Below are positions 23,795 to 33,556 of a stretch of 64,000 nucleotides of DNA, piece after piece. The stretch's first letter is position 1. Every line of letters starts with the position of its first letter. Both the position numbers and the translations under genes were made by a program. This DNA comes from Leptotrichia sp. oral taxon 221. Lineage in GTDB: Bacteria; Fusobacteriota; Fusobacteriia; Fusobacteriales; Leptotrichiaceae. Location of the stretch: the NCBI RefSeq assembly GCF_018128245.1, contig NZ_CP072378.1:310001-374000 (forward strand), given 5' to 3'. Under the pieces are notes generated by a model. The model saw nothing but the letters and a program-made list of their open reading frames with translations. It made no database searches and was not told the DNA's origin.

Positions 23795-26446
23795 ATGTTT
23801 AAGTTAGAAAATATGGAACAAGTTGTTTCCTTGGCTGGACTGTTACATGATTTTGGAAAGTTTACAAATAGATCATCAAGTTATGTAAAAAATATAAAAA
23901 ATAAAGAATATAGAACATTTAAGCATCCTGTGTTGTCAAAAGAATTTATATGTTTTTTAGAAGAAAATAGAATAATAGAAAGTTCTGAATTGTTAGAAAA
24001 TTTGAAGGAACTTGTTTTAAAACATCATGAAAGCAAAGAATTTAATGAAGTTAAGCTTTCAGTTAAGGATATTGAAGATAAAAAATTACAAAGAATTGGA
24101 AATATAGTAGCAAGAGTAGATAATTATTCTGCTTTTGAAAGAAGAGAAGAGTCTATTGAAAAAGATCAAAGAGAGGACACTCATTGGAGAAGAAAACCTT
24201 TAAATCCAATATTTGAAACAATTTCTTTAAAAAATGATGAAAACAAAAATGATTCGTCATATTTTGCATATAAATTAAATTCCCTTAGTTATGAATCTAT
24301 TTTTTGTCAACGACTTGCAACAGGAATAGATGCGAATAATTTTAGAGGAAACAATGAAGAAGAATTATATAAACATATATGTAATTTTTTTGATGAAATA
24401 AAAAATATAAATAGTAGTAACTATGATGTATTTTTTTCACAATTATATTTATTAATGGAAAAATATATGTGGTGTATAGCATCGGACACACAAACAAAAA
24501 TATCGGATATCTCGTTGTTTGATCATTTAAAAAGCACTTCAGCATTAGCATTGGCTTCTTATAAATATCATAAAGAAAATAACATATTAGAAAATGGGAA
24601 TCAGCCTAGAAAAGAAATTAAGCAATTTACAGTTTTAGTTGGAGATGTTAGTGGGATTCAGAATTTTATTTATGATGGTATAAAATCAGAAGGTGCTGCT
24701 AAAACATTGAGAGGGAAATCTTTTTTTGTAAAAATGATAAGCGACGCCATAGCATTACATTTAATAAAAGAATTTGAGTTAAATTTAACAAATATTATTT
24801 TAACTGCTGGTGGAAAGTTTTATATTTTACTTCAAAATACGGATGATTTAACGAAAAAAGTAGAGGAAATAAAAGAAAAATTGAATGATTATTTGTATAA
24901 AGAATTTTTTGGGCAGCTTTTTGTAAATATTGTAACTATTGAATCAAATGGTAATGAAATAGCTAGAAATTTTACTAAAATTCTTGAAAAGGGGAATAGA
25001 AAATTAAATTGGCAAAAAGATAAAAGATTCTTTAATCAAATAAAAGAAAATCCAATTTTTGATGTAAGATATAGAAGCGATGGAACAACTGCTCTAGATA
25101 GATTAAATGAAAAATTTAAGGAAATGGGAGGGGAAATTCCAAAAGCTAAATTTATAGGTATAAGATACAATCATAAAGCAGATAATAAAAAAACTTTTGA
25201 AGTGATTGAAAATATGTCTATTCAGTTTTTTAAATCAAAGAAAGATATTGATATTTCAGGAAAAAATGAGAAAATAGATTTAGTAATATCTCTCAATAAT
25301 ATTGAAATAGTTGAAAATTATCCCACAATATTAAGATTTATTAGTAACTATGCTCCTTTAGAAGAAAATAAAAATTCATTGAAAAGTTTTGAAGATATTT
25401 CTAGTACAGCAACGGGAAATAAAAAAATAGCAGTTTATAAAGCAGATGTAGACAATTTAGGAATGATATTCAGTATAGGACTTAAGAAAAAAAAGAATCT
25501 TTCAGATGAAGAATTGGAAAAATTAGAAGAAACTGATGAAAAAGAAAAAAAAGATTATCGTTCTATCTCAAGAATTTCTACTTTAAGTAGAAATATGGAA
25601 TACTTTTTTTCGTATTGGATGAATTCGATTTTTGAAAAAGGAAAGGTAGAAATCTATTTAGGCAACAAGATTAAGAAAGAAATAGACCTGAGTGAAATAT
25701 ATGTTCTTTATTCTGGAGGAGATGATTTAGTCATAATAGGTCCTTGGGATAAAATTATCTTTGTATCATATTTTATAAAAAATAATTTTGAAAAGTTTGT
25801 GACAGAAAACGAAGAAATAACTCTATCTGGTGGAATAGCTATTTCACACCCAAAATTAAAAATAATAAATGGAATTAATGAAGCTGGAGAACTTGAAGAA
25901 AAATCTAAAGAAATTGACAAAGATAAAAATGCTCTTACTTTATTTGATAAATCATTTAAATGGGATGAATTTGAAAAAATATTTGAGTTTGCTGAAAGAC
26001 TACAAAAAATATATGGAAATAAAGAAGAAGGAGAAATGATTACACAAACATTTTTATATAGGTGTTTAAATTATACAGAAATGGCCGAAAAGTTATATAA
26101 ATCTTTGTCAGGAATTGATAAAAATAGTAAAGCTGGGAAAAATATAGATTTTAATTTATTAACATATATTTCAAAATTTGAATATGACTATGGTAGAAAT
26201 ATATTGCCAAAATTGAAGGAACTTGAATCTGAGATTGAAAAAAATAGAAAAAAACTTGAAAAAGTAAGAGATAATGAAGAAAAAAATAAAATAGTAAAAA
26301 TAATTAAAGATAAGGAAGAAAAAGTTGAAATAATTAAAGAATTAAGAAATAAATTTATGGAAGAAATAGACAATAAAAAAGGTAATTTTTTAACGAAATA
26401 TATGAGAATAGTTTTAAATTATATAATTTATTTGAATAGAAAGTAG
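23795..26446 (+). CDS. cas10: Type III-A CRISPR large subunit Cas10/Csm1
   Basis: This 883-residue protein is the signature subunit of the Csm complex. An N-terminal HD nuclease domain (H18-D19 in LLHDFGKF, and KHHE near residue 75) should cut single-stranded DNA. The palm/cyclase domain has GGDD at 641-644 (YSGGDDLVIIG), so cyclic oligoadenylate synthesis should be intact. VLVGDVSGIQNFIY near 278 belongs to the first palm domain. A charged coiled coil occupies the C-terminus. The start at 23795 follows aaaaaggagg; an earlier ATG at 23753 has no binding site. It heads the csm operon. Confidence 0.95.
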   Translation: MFKLENMEQVVSLAGLLHDFGKFTNRSSSYVKNIKNKEYRTFKHPVLSKEFICFLEENRIIESSELLENLKELVLKHHESKEFNEVKLSVKDIEDKKLQRIGNIVARVDNYSAFERREESIEKDQREDTHWRRKPLNPIFETISLKNDENKNDSSYFAYKLNSLSYESIFCQRLATGIDANNFRGNNEEELYKHICNFFDEIKNINSSNYDVFFSQLYLLMEKYMWCIASDTQTKISDISLFDHLKSTSALALASYKYHKENNILENGNQPRKEIKQFTVLVGDVSGIQNFIYDGIKSEGAAKTLRGKSFFVKMISDAIALHLIKEFELNLTNIILTAGGKFYILLQNTDDLTKKVEEIKEKLNDYLYKEFFGQLFVNIVTIESNGNEIARNFTKILEKGNRKLNWQKDKRFFNQIKENPIFDVRYRSDGTTALDRLNEKFKEMGGEIPKAKFIGIRYNHKADNKKTFEVIENMSIQFFKSKKDIDISGKNEKIDLVISLNNIEIVENYPTILRFISNYAPLEENKNSLKSFEDISSTATGNKKIAVYKADVDNLGMIFSIGLKKKKNLSDEELEKLEETDEKEKKDYRSISRISTLSRNMEYFFSYWMNSIFEKGKVEIYLGNKIKKEIDLSEIYVLYSGGDDLVIIGPWDKIIFVSYFIKNNFEKFVTENEEITLSGGIAISHPKLKIINGINEAGELEEKSKEIDKDKNALTLFDKSFKWDEFEKIFEFAERLQKIYGNKEEGEMITQTFLYRCLNYTEMAEKLYKSLSGIDKNSKAGKNIDFNLLTYISKFEYDYGRNILPKLKELESEIEKNRKKLEKVRDNEEKNKIVKIIKDKEEKVEIIKELRNKFMEEIDNKKGNFLTKYMRIVLNYIIYLNRK

Positions 26447-26458
26447 CAGGTGAAGAAT

Positions 26459-26998
26459 ATGGGAAATAGTAAAATGTTTTTTAGTGATTTTAAGAAAGAA
26501 AATAATTCAGAAAGAAGAGGTAGTAATAGTCGAAATCGGAATGGTAAAAATATACAAAATAATAATTGGAATAGTCCAAAATTTAAAGTGACAGAAATAA
26601 TGAAAGAAATATTAGAAAAAGGTTATCGAGACAAATCAAAAAATGTATTAAGAAAAGAGCTTGTATCGATAGAAGCTAAAAATATAGCAGAAAATATGAA
26701 AATAACAAATAGTCAGTTAAGAGCATTTTTTAATGAATTAAAAAAATTAAAGCAAAAATATATAGATGAAAATGAGAAAAATGTAGATAAATTACATATA
26801 GAGTTATTGATATTAAAATCAAAATTAGAGTATAAAAAAGGTGGAAAGAAAATAACAAATGAATTTTCTGAATTTATGGAAAAAAATATTGACATTGTCA
26901 TTAAAGAAAATACAATACAAAGTTATAAAGATTTTTTAGTATTTTTTGAAACAGTATTAGGATATATGTACGGACTTGGTGGGGTAAATAATAGATAG
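26459..26998 (+). CDS. csm2: Csm2, small subunit of the type III-A complex
   Basis: The 179-residue, mostly helical, basic protein fits Csm2 by position (right after cas10) and by the LRAFFNELKKL helix found in the family. Csm2 lines the crRNA-target duplex in the complex. The N-terminal 40 residues are Asn/Arg/Ser-rich and probably disordered. The ATG at 26459 follows caggtgaag; an in-frame GTG at 26450 lies in that site. Confidence 0.88.
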   Translation: MGNSKMFFSDFKKENNSERRGSNSRNRNGKNIQNNNWNSPKFKVTEIMKEILEKGYRDKSKNVLRKELVSIEAKNIAENMKITNSQLRAFFNELKKLKQKYIDENEKNVDKLHIELLILKSKLEYKKGGKKITNEFSEFMEKNIDIVIKENTIQSYKDFLVFFETVLGYMYGLGGVNNR

Positions 26999-27014
26999 AA
27001 AAGGAGAATAAAAA

Positions 27015-27734
27015 ATGTCAGAATATAAATTAATGGGAATATATAAAATAAGTGGACAAATAAAATTAGAAACAGGATTACATATCGGTGGAGATGAAGG
27101 TGTTATAGAAATTGGAGGAAATGATAATCCTATTGTAAGAGATATAGCAACAGAAAATCCTTATATACCAGGAAGTAGTTTAAAAGGGAAAATGAGATAT
27201 TTATTGGAATGGTATACTGGAAAAGTGACTAGCGATGGAAAGGTATATGATGGAAAAAATTTATCAAAAGATAGTGAAGGTGATACACTTTTAAATGTAT
27301 TTGGTGGAACGGCAGGTGGAAATGGTAGAAAAGGTCCTACAAGAATAACAGTAAAAGATATATTTTTGAGTGAGGATTCAGAAAAAGAAGTAAAGAAAAT
27401 GAAAGAGAGAACGGGAACGGATACAGAATTAAAAATAGAGAATAGTATAAATAGACTTGATTCAAGTGCTAATCCAAGAAATTTAGAGAGAGTTCCAAGA
27501 AATCTAATTTTTGATATGGAAATTAATTTTAAAGTTTTAAATATAGATAAAAAAGATGAAATAGAAAAAATAATAAAAGATGGATTAAAATTAGTTGAAA
27601 TAGAAGGGCTTGGAGGAGCAGTTTCAAGAGGAAGTGGACAAATAAAATTTGAAAATTTAAAAATAAAAAATTTATTTGATGAACAACAAAAAGAAGAAAA
27701 TTTAAATTTAAATGATATAAAATTAGGAGATTAG
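27015..27734 (+). CDS. csm3: Csm3, backbone RAMP with target-RNA cleavage site
   Basis: The 239-residue RAMP protein forms the helical backbone of the Csm complex and cuts target RNA every 6 nt. LETGLHIGGDEGVIEIG is followed by GNDNPIVRD; D37 matches the catalytic Asp (D33 of the Streptococcus Csm3). IPGSSLKGKMRYLLEW (residues about 56-71) and the glycine-rich GLGGAVSRGSGQ near the C-terminus are typical. Strong site gaaaaggaga before the ATG. The Csm4 gene follows after 3 nt. Confidence 0.95.
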   Translation: MSEYKLMGIYKISGQIKLETGLHIGGDEGVIEIGGNDNPIVRDIATENPYIPGSSLKGKMRYLLEWYTGKVTSDGKVYDGKNLSKDSEGDTLLNVFGGTAGGNGRKGPTRITVKDIFLSEDSEKEVKKMKERTGTDTELKIENSINRLDSSANPRNLERVPRNLIFDMEINFKVLNIDKKDEIEKIIKDGLKLVEIEGLGGAVSRGSGQIKFENLKIKNLFDEQQKEENLNLNDIKLGD

Positions 27735-27737
27735 AAC

Positions 27738-28802
27738 ATGAATTATAGTATTTGGAAAATAGACTTAAAACCAAAAAGTTCATTTATAACACCTATTCAG
27801 TCGGATACTTTATTTGGATCAATGATCTGGGCCTTGAAAATGATAGAAGGAGAAAAATTTATTGAAAATATTGTAGAAGAAACAAAAAATTATAATCCAC
27901 CTTTTATTTTTTCGAATCCTATAATTAATGGAAATTATCCTATTTTTGGAGAATTGAGTGAAGAATTTTTAGATGAAATAGATAATACTAAATTAAAAAA
28001 ATTTGATAGAAAAAGAATAGAATTTTATAAAGCTATGAAAAAGAAAAAATATATTAGCAGAAGTGTATTTGAAGAACTTTTAAATGGTAAAAAATTAGAA
28101 CAAATATATTTGGAGGTTTTAGAAGGAAAAAGGGATTTTTCTACATTAGAAAAAAGAAAAAATCCTCGTAATTCAAGAATTAATGAAAATTTTTTGGAAG
28201 AAATGTTAAATGGAACAACAGATGAAAATAAGAAAATAAATAAAGAAAATAAATTTTTTAAGATAGAAGGAAGAATACGAAATCAAATAAACAGACTTGG
28301 AATTATTAGTGAAAAAGAAAATGATATAAGATTATTTGAACAAAATGAAATTAGATTTTTTGAAGAAACAGAAATAGAAATTTTTGTAAAAATAAGAGAT
28401 AATTTTAATATGAAAAAATTTGAACAAGGATTAAAATATATATCTTTTAATGGATATGGAAAAAGTGCAAGTACAGGTAAAGGACAATTTGAAATCATTA
28501 AAATGGAACCAGAAAAAGTATTTAGTGAAAGAAAAGCTAAGAATAGTTTTGTAGTTCTTTCTAACTATATTCCAAATAAAAAGGATAATATAGAAGTTAT
28601 AAATTCTAAACTTCTTACTAAAAAACCTAAAGCATATATGACAGAAAATCCTTTTAAAGATTATTTTATTTGCTATACAGAGGGTTCTTATTTTAAAGGG
28701 AATCCTGATTCAGTTAAAGGGAGAGTATTGAAAAATCTGAAAAAAGATGATGAGAAAAGTATTCAGTGTCTTATTCCTTTTATTGTGGGAGTTGATGACT
28801 AA
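27738..28802 (+). CDS. csm4: Csm4, RAMP capping the crRNA 5' tag
   Basis: The 354-residue RAMP begins with KIDLKPKSSFITPIQSDTLFGSMIWAL-like sequence, the usual Csm4 start (residues about 5-30). GYGKSASTGKGQFE near residue 235 is the glycine-rich RAMP loop. Csm4 binds Cas10 and the 5' tag of the crRNA. Its stop overlaps the csm5 start by one base (taatg), showing tight translational coupling. Confidence 0.92.
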   Translation: MNYSIWKIDLKPKSSFITPIQSDTLFGSMIWALKMIEGEKFIENIVEETKNYNPPFIFSNPIINGNYPIFGELSEEFLDEIDNTKLKKFDRKRIEFYKAMKKKKYISRSVFEELLNGKKLEQIYLEVLEGKRDFSTLEKRKNPRNSRINENFLEEMLNGTTDENKKINKENKFFKIEGRIRNQINRLGIISEKENDIRLFEQNEIRFFEETEIEIFVKIRDNFNMKKFEQGLKYISFNGYGKSASTGKGQFEIIKMEPEKVFSERKAKNSFVVLSNYIPNKKDNIEVINSKLLTKKPKAYMTENPFKDYFICYTEGSYFKGNPDSVKGRVLKNLKKDDEKSIQCLIPFIVGVDD

Positions 28803-29980
28803 TGAATGTAGCAAAAAAATACAATGTGAAATTAATTCCATTGACAGATATTTATATTGGAAGCGGAAAAGATATAGAGGCATATGAATATACAGTTAAA
28901 GATAAATATATGTATAGAATTGATATGTCAGAAGTTTTTGATAAGATGAATGATTCTGAAAAAGAAAATTTTTATAAAATACTTCAAGAAAATAATTTTT
29001 TTAATATAAGAAGTTGGATATATAATAATTATAAGGAAGAATGGGGATATATTTATAAAGAAAAAGTATCTTCTGATTTTGAAAAGTATTATAAAGAGAA
29101 GTTAGATGATAAAAGTCAAGAAAATAGTCAGCTAAGTATTTCTGAATTTATCGGATATAATAATAAAAAATATATTCCAGGAAGTTCAATAAAAGGAGCG
29201 TTAAGAACAGCTTTTATATACAGTGATTTTTTAGAAAATGAGAAAAAATATGAAATAAAAAGTAGCTATGAAATAAAAAATGGGAAAAGAGTCTATAATC
29301 GAAAAGAGATTGATAAAGAAGTTAAAATAATGGAATCAGAGGTTTTATTAGCTGAAAAAGAAGACAGATATGGAAATAAAATAGATAAAAAAGGAGAAAA
29401 ACTAGGCTTAGAGCCTAAAAAAGATCCTTTCAAAACAGTTAAAATTTTTGATACAGAAGAAATTGAGTTGGAAAAATTTTCTGTAAATATTCTTCAAATA
29501 AAAGAAGGAAATTTATTTTGTGAAGTTTTAGGTGGAATGTATAAAAAAATTGATAACATTGAAAAAATAAATTTTGGAAATGAAATAGATTTTAAACAAG
29601 GAATAAATTTTAATATTGTGTTGACAGAATATTATTTAAAAAATAATTTTAAAATGGAATATAAAAAAAATTTAGGGATAAAAAAATTGTTGGATTCTTT
29701 AGATGATAAAATGGAAAATATATTAAACTTTGAAATTGAAAAAGAAAGGGAAAAAGACAGCTACAATCTAAGAAATTTTTATGAATTTTTAAAAAAAATA
29801 TTTAATAGTTTTAAGAATAAGAATATAAGTTTAGTTAGAATAGGGAAATATACAGGATTTAATGATAAAACTATAAACTTGCTAACAACAAATCCCAGTG
29901 AAAATTCAAGAACAATTTTAGATGAAAATAATTATCCTATGGGATGGGTCTTAATAAAAGTAGAAGAGGTAGATATTTAA
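28802..29980 (+). CDS. csm5: Csm5, RAMP at the crRNA 3' end
   Basis: The 392-residue RAMP contains KLIPLTDIYIGSGKDIE near its N-terminus and YIPGSSIKGALRTAFIYSDF near residue 120, both classic for Csm5. The C-terminal MGWVLIKVEEV is also typical. Csm5 caps the 3' side of the complex and recruits nucleases for crRNA maturation. Its stop overlaps the next start by one base. Confidence 0.92.
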   Translation: MNVAKKYNVKLIPLTDIYIGSGKDIEAYEYTVKDKYMYRIDMSEVFDKMNDSEKENFYKILQENNFFNIRSWIYNNYKEEWGYIYKEKVSSDFEKYYKEKLDDKSQENSQLSISEFIGYNNKKYIPGSSIKGALRTAFIYSDFLENEKKYEIKSSYEIKNGKRVYNRKEIDKEVKIMESEVLLAEKEDRYGNKIDKKGEKLGLEPKKDPFKTVKIFDTEEIELEKFSVNILQIKEGNLFCEVLGGMYKKIDNIEKINFGNEIDFKQGINFNIVLTEYYLKNNFKMEYKKNLGIKKLLDSLDDKMENILNFEIEKEREKDSYNLRNFYEFLKKIFNSFKNKNISLVRIGKYTGFNDKTINLLTTNPSENSRTILDENNYPMGWVLIKVEEVDI

Positions 29981-30720
29981 TGAATAGTTTTTTAGTTGCA
30001 TTATCCCCTGTTAAAAATACTATTATTACAGAAGCTGATTACAGCATAAAAATACATGAAGCTTTTAATAAAATATTTCCTAAAATGGGTATAAATGATT
30101 TTAGAGTATCATCTTTTTTTGGATATTTTTTTGAAAATGTTTTTATAGTTGATAAAGAAAAAAACTATAAAATAATGATAACAATAAAAAAAACAGAATA
30201 TTTTTCTTCGGTCATTCAAAAATTATTTAGAAAAGCTTTAAATAAAGAAATTATTTTTATTGGTGAAAATGAGTTTAAAATAAAGGGCATAATTTCAAAT
30301 GATAAAATTTGGACTGGATACTATAATTTAGAAGAAATATTGAAAAAGGATTTTGATGAACTGACAAGTAACTTGAAAATAAAAATTGTGACACCTGTAA
30401 TTGAGGAAAAAAGTAATAAATTTATATTTGAATTTGATAAAATCTTTTGTGAAATTTTAAAAAACTTTTCTGAATACTGCAACGAGAATTTTAATTGGAT
30501 AAATAATAGAAAAAATTTTCTTGTTAAAAAAGAGAAATATTATATAAAAGAAATAAAAAGAAATAAAAAAATTAAAAATTCTTATTTAGGAGAGATTGAA
30601 ATTAAAATAATAGAAGAACAATATAAAAATTTAATTTATGCGATATTTATATTTGCTAAATTTTATGGAATAGGGAAATTTTCTAATTACGGATTTGGAC
30701 AAATAATTATAAAACTTTGA
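29980..30720 (+). CDS. cas6: Cas6-like RAMP endoribonuclease
   Basis: The 246-residue protein shows the RAMP C-terminal loop FYGIGKFSNYGFGQI expected in Cas6, which cuts pre-crRNA in the repeat and leaves the 8-nt tag. The ATG at 29980 overlaps the csm5 stop (taatg); an earlier in-frame ATG within csm5 is unlikely. A His such as H25 (SIKIHEAF) could serve as general base; I cannot prove it. A second Cas6-type gene follows, so the division of labour is unclear. Confidence 0.78.
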   Translation: MNSFLVALSPVKNTIITEADYSIKIHEAFNKIFPKMGINDFRVSSFFGYFFENVFIVDKEKNYKIMITIKKTEYFSSVIQKLFRKALNKEIIFIGENEFKIKGIISNDKIWTGYYNLEEILKKDFDELTSNLKIKIVTPVIEEKSNKFIFEFDKIFCEILKNFSEYCNENFNWINNRKNFLVKKEKYYIKEIKRNKKIKNSYLGEIEIKIIEEQYKNLIYAIFIFAKFYGIGKFSNYGFGQIIIKL

Positions 30721-30783
30721 GTTTTATAATTATTAAATAAAATTTTTTAAATAAATATGAATAAAATTTAAGGAGTTCTACTA

Positions 30784-31428
30784 GTGAAATACTCAATATT
30801 AAAATTCAAAAGAAACGAAAAACACTCAATGAGAGATCTAGAAAAATTAAGAGGCTTTTTGGCAGATAAATATAAAGAAAATGTATTATTTCATAATCAT
30901 TTATCAGATGGATATAATTATTCATATCCTAAGTTACAGTATAAATTGATTATGAATACACTTTCTGTGATGGGAATTGGTGAAGAGGTTATTGAAATAA
31001 ATAAAAAACTTTTTGAGGAAGTTGATTATTTAAATATTGATGGAAATTTTATTTTTGATATTCAGAAAGAGCTGGAAATATGCGATGAAGAGATAAAATA
31101 TACAGGCGATAAAATGTATGAGTATAGATTTGTGACGCCTTATTTGCCATTAAATGAAAAAAATTATGCAAAATACTTGAAAAGAGAATATACATTGGAA
31201 CAAGCTATTACGAATAATATATTAGAAGTTTTAAAAGGATTAGGAATTTGGCTTGATAGAGAAGATAAAATTTATGTATCTCAAAATTTAGAAATAAGAT
31301 CAAGAGATTTAAAAAATGTAAATATGATAGCGTTTATAGGAAGTTTCTCTGTAAATTTGAAATTTCCAGATTATTTCTCAATTGGGAAAAGGAAAAGTAT
31401 TGGATTTGGAACTTTTATAAAATCATGA
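30784..31428 (+). CDS. Cas6b-like CRISPR endoribonuclease
   Basis: The 214-residue protein has the Cas6b pattern: HNHLSDG and YSYPKLQYK near residue 45, FVTPYLPLNEKNYAKY near 119, LKGLGIWL, and PDYFSIGKRKSIGFGTF at the C-terminus as the glycine-rich RNA-binding loop. It probably processes repeats, so the locus has two Cas6-type proteins. It starts with GTG at 30784 behind taaggagttc. It lies 63 bp after the first Cas6 gene and closes the csm operon. Confidence 0.8.
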   Translation: MKYSILKFKRNEKHSMRDLEKLRGFLADKYKENVLFHNHLSDGYNYSYPKLQYKLIMNTLSVMGIGEEVIEINKKLFEEVDYLNIDGNFIFDIQKELEICDEEIKYTGDKMYEYRFVTPYLPLNEKNYAKYLKREYTLEQAITNNILEVLKGLGIWLDREDKIYVSQNLEIRSRDLKNVNMIAFIGSFSVNLKFPDYFSIGKRKSIGFGTFIKS

Positions 31429-31439
31429 AAGGAATATAT

Positions 31440-31631
31440 ATGAATAAATTAATTTTGATTTTTTTATTTTTAGGAATTTTAGGATTTTCAAAAGATGAAA
31501 CTTTAATAAAAGAGAAGAAAATATCTGAGGGGAAAAGAAAATTCTTATCAAAATTTTCTGAGCAAAAAATCTATGAAACAGAAGTTGAAAATCTGATAGA
31601 TTATAATTATATTTGTATTTTTAATAATTAA
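31440..31631 (+). pseudogene. Short exported protein, likely truncated copy of the 32925-33467 family
   Basis: The 63-residue product starts with a signal peptide (MNKLILIFLFLGILGFS). It continues KRKFLSKFSEQKIYETEVENLI, which resembles KRKSKFSEQRYYFDENEKLI of the 180-residue exported protein at 32925. The central 90 or so residues of that protein are missing and the tail is unrelated, so this looks like a deletion remnant. aaagga lies 6 nt before the ATG. It follows cas6b and precedes IS-like inverted repeats. Confidence 0.5.
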
Positions 31632-31652
31632 ATAAAATAAAAAAGAGAGTGT

Positions 31653-31818
31653 AATTTCTGTGTAAAAAGGTGTATAAAAATCTTATATTTTATGAGAGTG
31701 TAAAAATTTTTGTGTAAATAGAACCAAATAGCAAAGTATTGAATTTACTGAATTCATCTATTAATTTACACAAAATTATGGACACTCTCTTTTTACAAAT
31801 TTGTAGACACTCTTGTAT
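31653..31818. repeat. Nested inverted repeats, MITE-like, IS256-type ends
   Basis: The inner pair, gagtgtaaaaatttttgtgtaa (31696-31717), faces ttacacaaaattatggacactc (31766-31787). The outer pair, gagtgtaatttctgtgtaaaaa (starting near 31655), faces tttttacaaatttgtagacactc (near 31791-31813). No transposase is present. The same ends occur at 1424-1499. This suggests one small element inside another, or remnants of an IS256-type insertion. Confidence 0.55.
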
Positions 31819-31821
31819 TTT

Positions 31822-32823
31822 TTATAATGGATATTCTCCTTCTCCCAAAGTTGCCACCATCACAGCCTTTATCGTATGCATACGATTTTCTGCTTCATCA
31901 AATACAACAGAATTTTTACTTCTGAAAACTTCGTCAGTAACTTCCATTTCTTTCAAACCATATTCTTTTTCAATATTTTTCGCAACTTTCGTATTTAAAT
32001 CATGAAACGCTGGTAAACAGTGCATAAATAAGTAATCGTTTGAACAATGCTTTACTAAATCAGCATTTACCTGGTATGGAAGCAATTTGTCGATTCTTTC
32101 TTTCCAAATTTCTTTTGGTTCTCCCATCGACACCCAAACATCAGTATAAACGACATCGGCATCTTTCACACCTTCAATTTTATCTTCTGTCAACAAAATT
32201 TTTCCACCAGTTTTTTCGGCAATTTTTTTAGCTTTTTCAACTAATTTTTCTTCAGGAAAATATTCTTTTGGACAAACAATTCTAAAATCCATTCCAAATT
32301 TGGCAGCACCAATCATTAAAGAATTTGCCATATTATTTTTTCCATCGCCTAAAAATGCGAATTTTATTCCTTTCAATTTACCTTTTTTCTCTGTAATTGT
32401 CAAAAAATCCGCCAAAATCTGTGTTGGATGAAACTCAGTTGTAAGTCCATTCCAAACAGGCACTCCCGAATGTTCAGCCAAAGTTTCGACCAATTCTTGA
32501 CCGTATCCTCGATATTCAATTCCATCATAAAATCTTCCCAAAACTTTTGCAGTATCTTCCATAGATTCTTTATCTCCAATTTGTGATGCAGAAGGCCCAA
32601 TGTAAGTGACATTTGCCCCTTGGTCATAAGCTCCCACTTCAAACGCACATCTCGTTCTAGTAGAAGTTTTCTCAAAAATCAAAGCGATATTTTTTCCAAC
32701 CATCGTTTTTTTCTCAGTCCCATTTTTCTTATCTATCTTCAATTTTTTCGCTAAATCCAGTAAATACTGCAATTCCTCCGTCGTAAAATCTAATAATTTT
32801 AAAAATGATTTTCCTTTTAACAT
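31822..32823 (-). CDS. argF: Ornithine carbamoyltransferase
   Basis: The 333-residue enzyme joins ornithine and carbamoyl phosphate to citrulline in arginine synthesis. The carbamoyl-phosphate loop STRTRCAFE lies near residue 54, HPTQ ([10 protein letters not shown]) near residue 131, and HCLPAFHD near 268. Length fits the catabolic/anabolic OTC family. aaggagaa precedes the start. It is the last gene of the minus-strand arginine set; whether it acts in synthesis or in the deiminase pathway cannot be told from sequence, though position favours synthesis. Confidence 0.96.
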   Translation of the reverse strand: MLKGKSFLKLLDFTTEELQYLLDLAKKLKIDKKNGTEKKTMVGKNIALIFEKTSTRTRCAFEVGAYDQGANVTYIGPSASQIGDKESMEDTAKVLGRFYDGIEYRGYGQELVETLAEHSGVPVWNGLTTEFHPTQILADFLTITEKKGKLKGIKFAFLGDGKNNMANSLMIGAAKFGMDFRIVCPKEYFPEEKLVEKAKKIAEKTGGKILLTEDKIEGVKDADVVYTDVWVSMGEPKEIWKERIDKLLPYQVNADLVKHCSNDYLFMHCLPAFHDLNTKVAKNIEKEYGLKEMEVTDEVFRSKNSVVFDEAENRMHTIKAVMVATLGEGEYPL

Positions 32824-32924
32824 AATTTCTCCTTAATTTTTATTTTTTATCATATCATAACAAAAGATTCTGTCCCTTGCTATTATTTAATTTTGCCAAT
32901 TTTTATTTATAACTCTATACTATA

Positions 32925-33467
32925 TTAATTTTTTATTCTATAATATTCTTTCAATATATCTTTCTCAATTTCCTTCAATTTTTGTCTATTCTCAACAACC
33001 TTTTTATTCTCACCTATATACCGAATCAATTTTTCATTTTCATCAAAATAGTATCGTTGTTCAGAAAATTTCGATTTTCTTTTATCAAAAACTTCTCCAT
33101 TTTTTAGCTTATTTTCTTTATACCACTTAGAATCCACATAATATGGCACATTATATTTTTCAGACTTATCAAAAATAAAATAAACTTTTCCATTTTTTAC
33201 ATAATATTCTGTCAAACTATTCCAACTTTCTCCAAAATGTTCAACTACAATTTTTTTAACAATTCTATTTTGCGAAAAATACTTCACAACGCCACCATCT
33301 GTACTTTGCTCTGGATCTTCAACTTCCTTAATAACATAATTTTTCACAGCATTAGTACTTGCAAAATCTTTCCTAATCTGAGCAATTTTCCCTTCGATAT
33401 TCGACGCACCAAAATTCATCAAACTTACCAAAAGAAAAAGTATCGCAATTTTTCTAAAGGTTTTCAT
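32925..33467 (-). CDS. Exported protein of unknown function, 180 aa
   Basis: A signal peptide is clear (KKTFRKIA-like start, ILFLLVSLMNFGAS), with cleavage expected near residue 22. The mature part is basic, with a strand-rich middle (WNSLTEYYVKNGKVYFIF, residues about 81-98) and KSKFSEQRYYFDENEKL near 131. No lipobox or known domain is recognised. It may be periplasmic. It lies between argD and argF in the same direction. A likely truncated relative is at 31440. Confidence 0.75.
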   Translation of the reverse strand: MKTFRKIAILFLLVSLMNFGASNIEGKIAQIRKDFASTNAVKNYVIKEVEDPEQSTDGGVVKYFSQNRIVKKIVVEHFGESWNSLTEYYVKNGKVYFIFDKSEKYNVPYYVDSKWYKENKLKNGEVFDKRKSKFSEQRYYFDENEKLIRYIGENKKVVENRQKLKEIEKDILKEYYRIKN

Positions 33468-33556
33468 AAAAATCTCCCTTTAACTCTAAATTTTTTCATT
33501 CTTTCAGTATAATTTTACCTTAATAATTTTTAATTTACAATTATAATTTTCAATTA

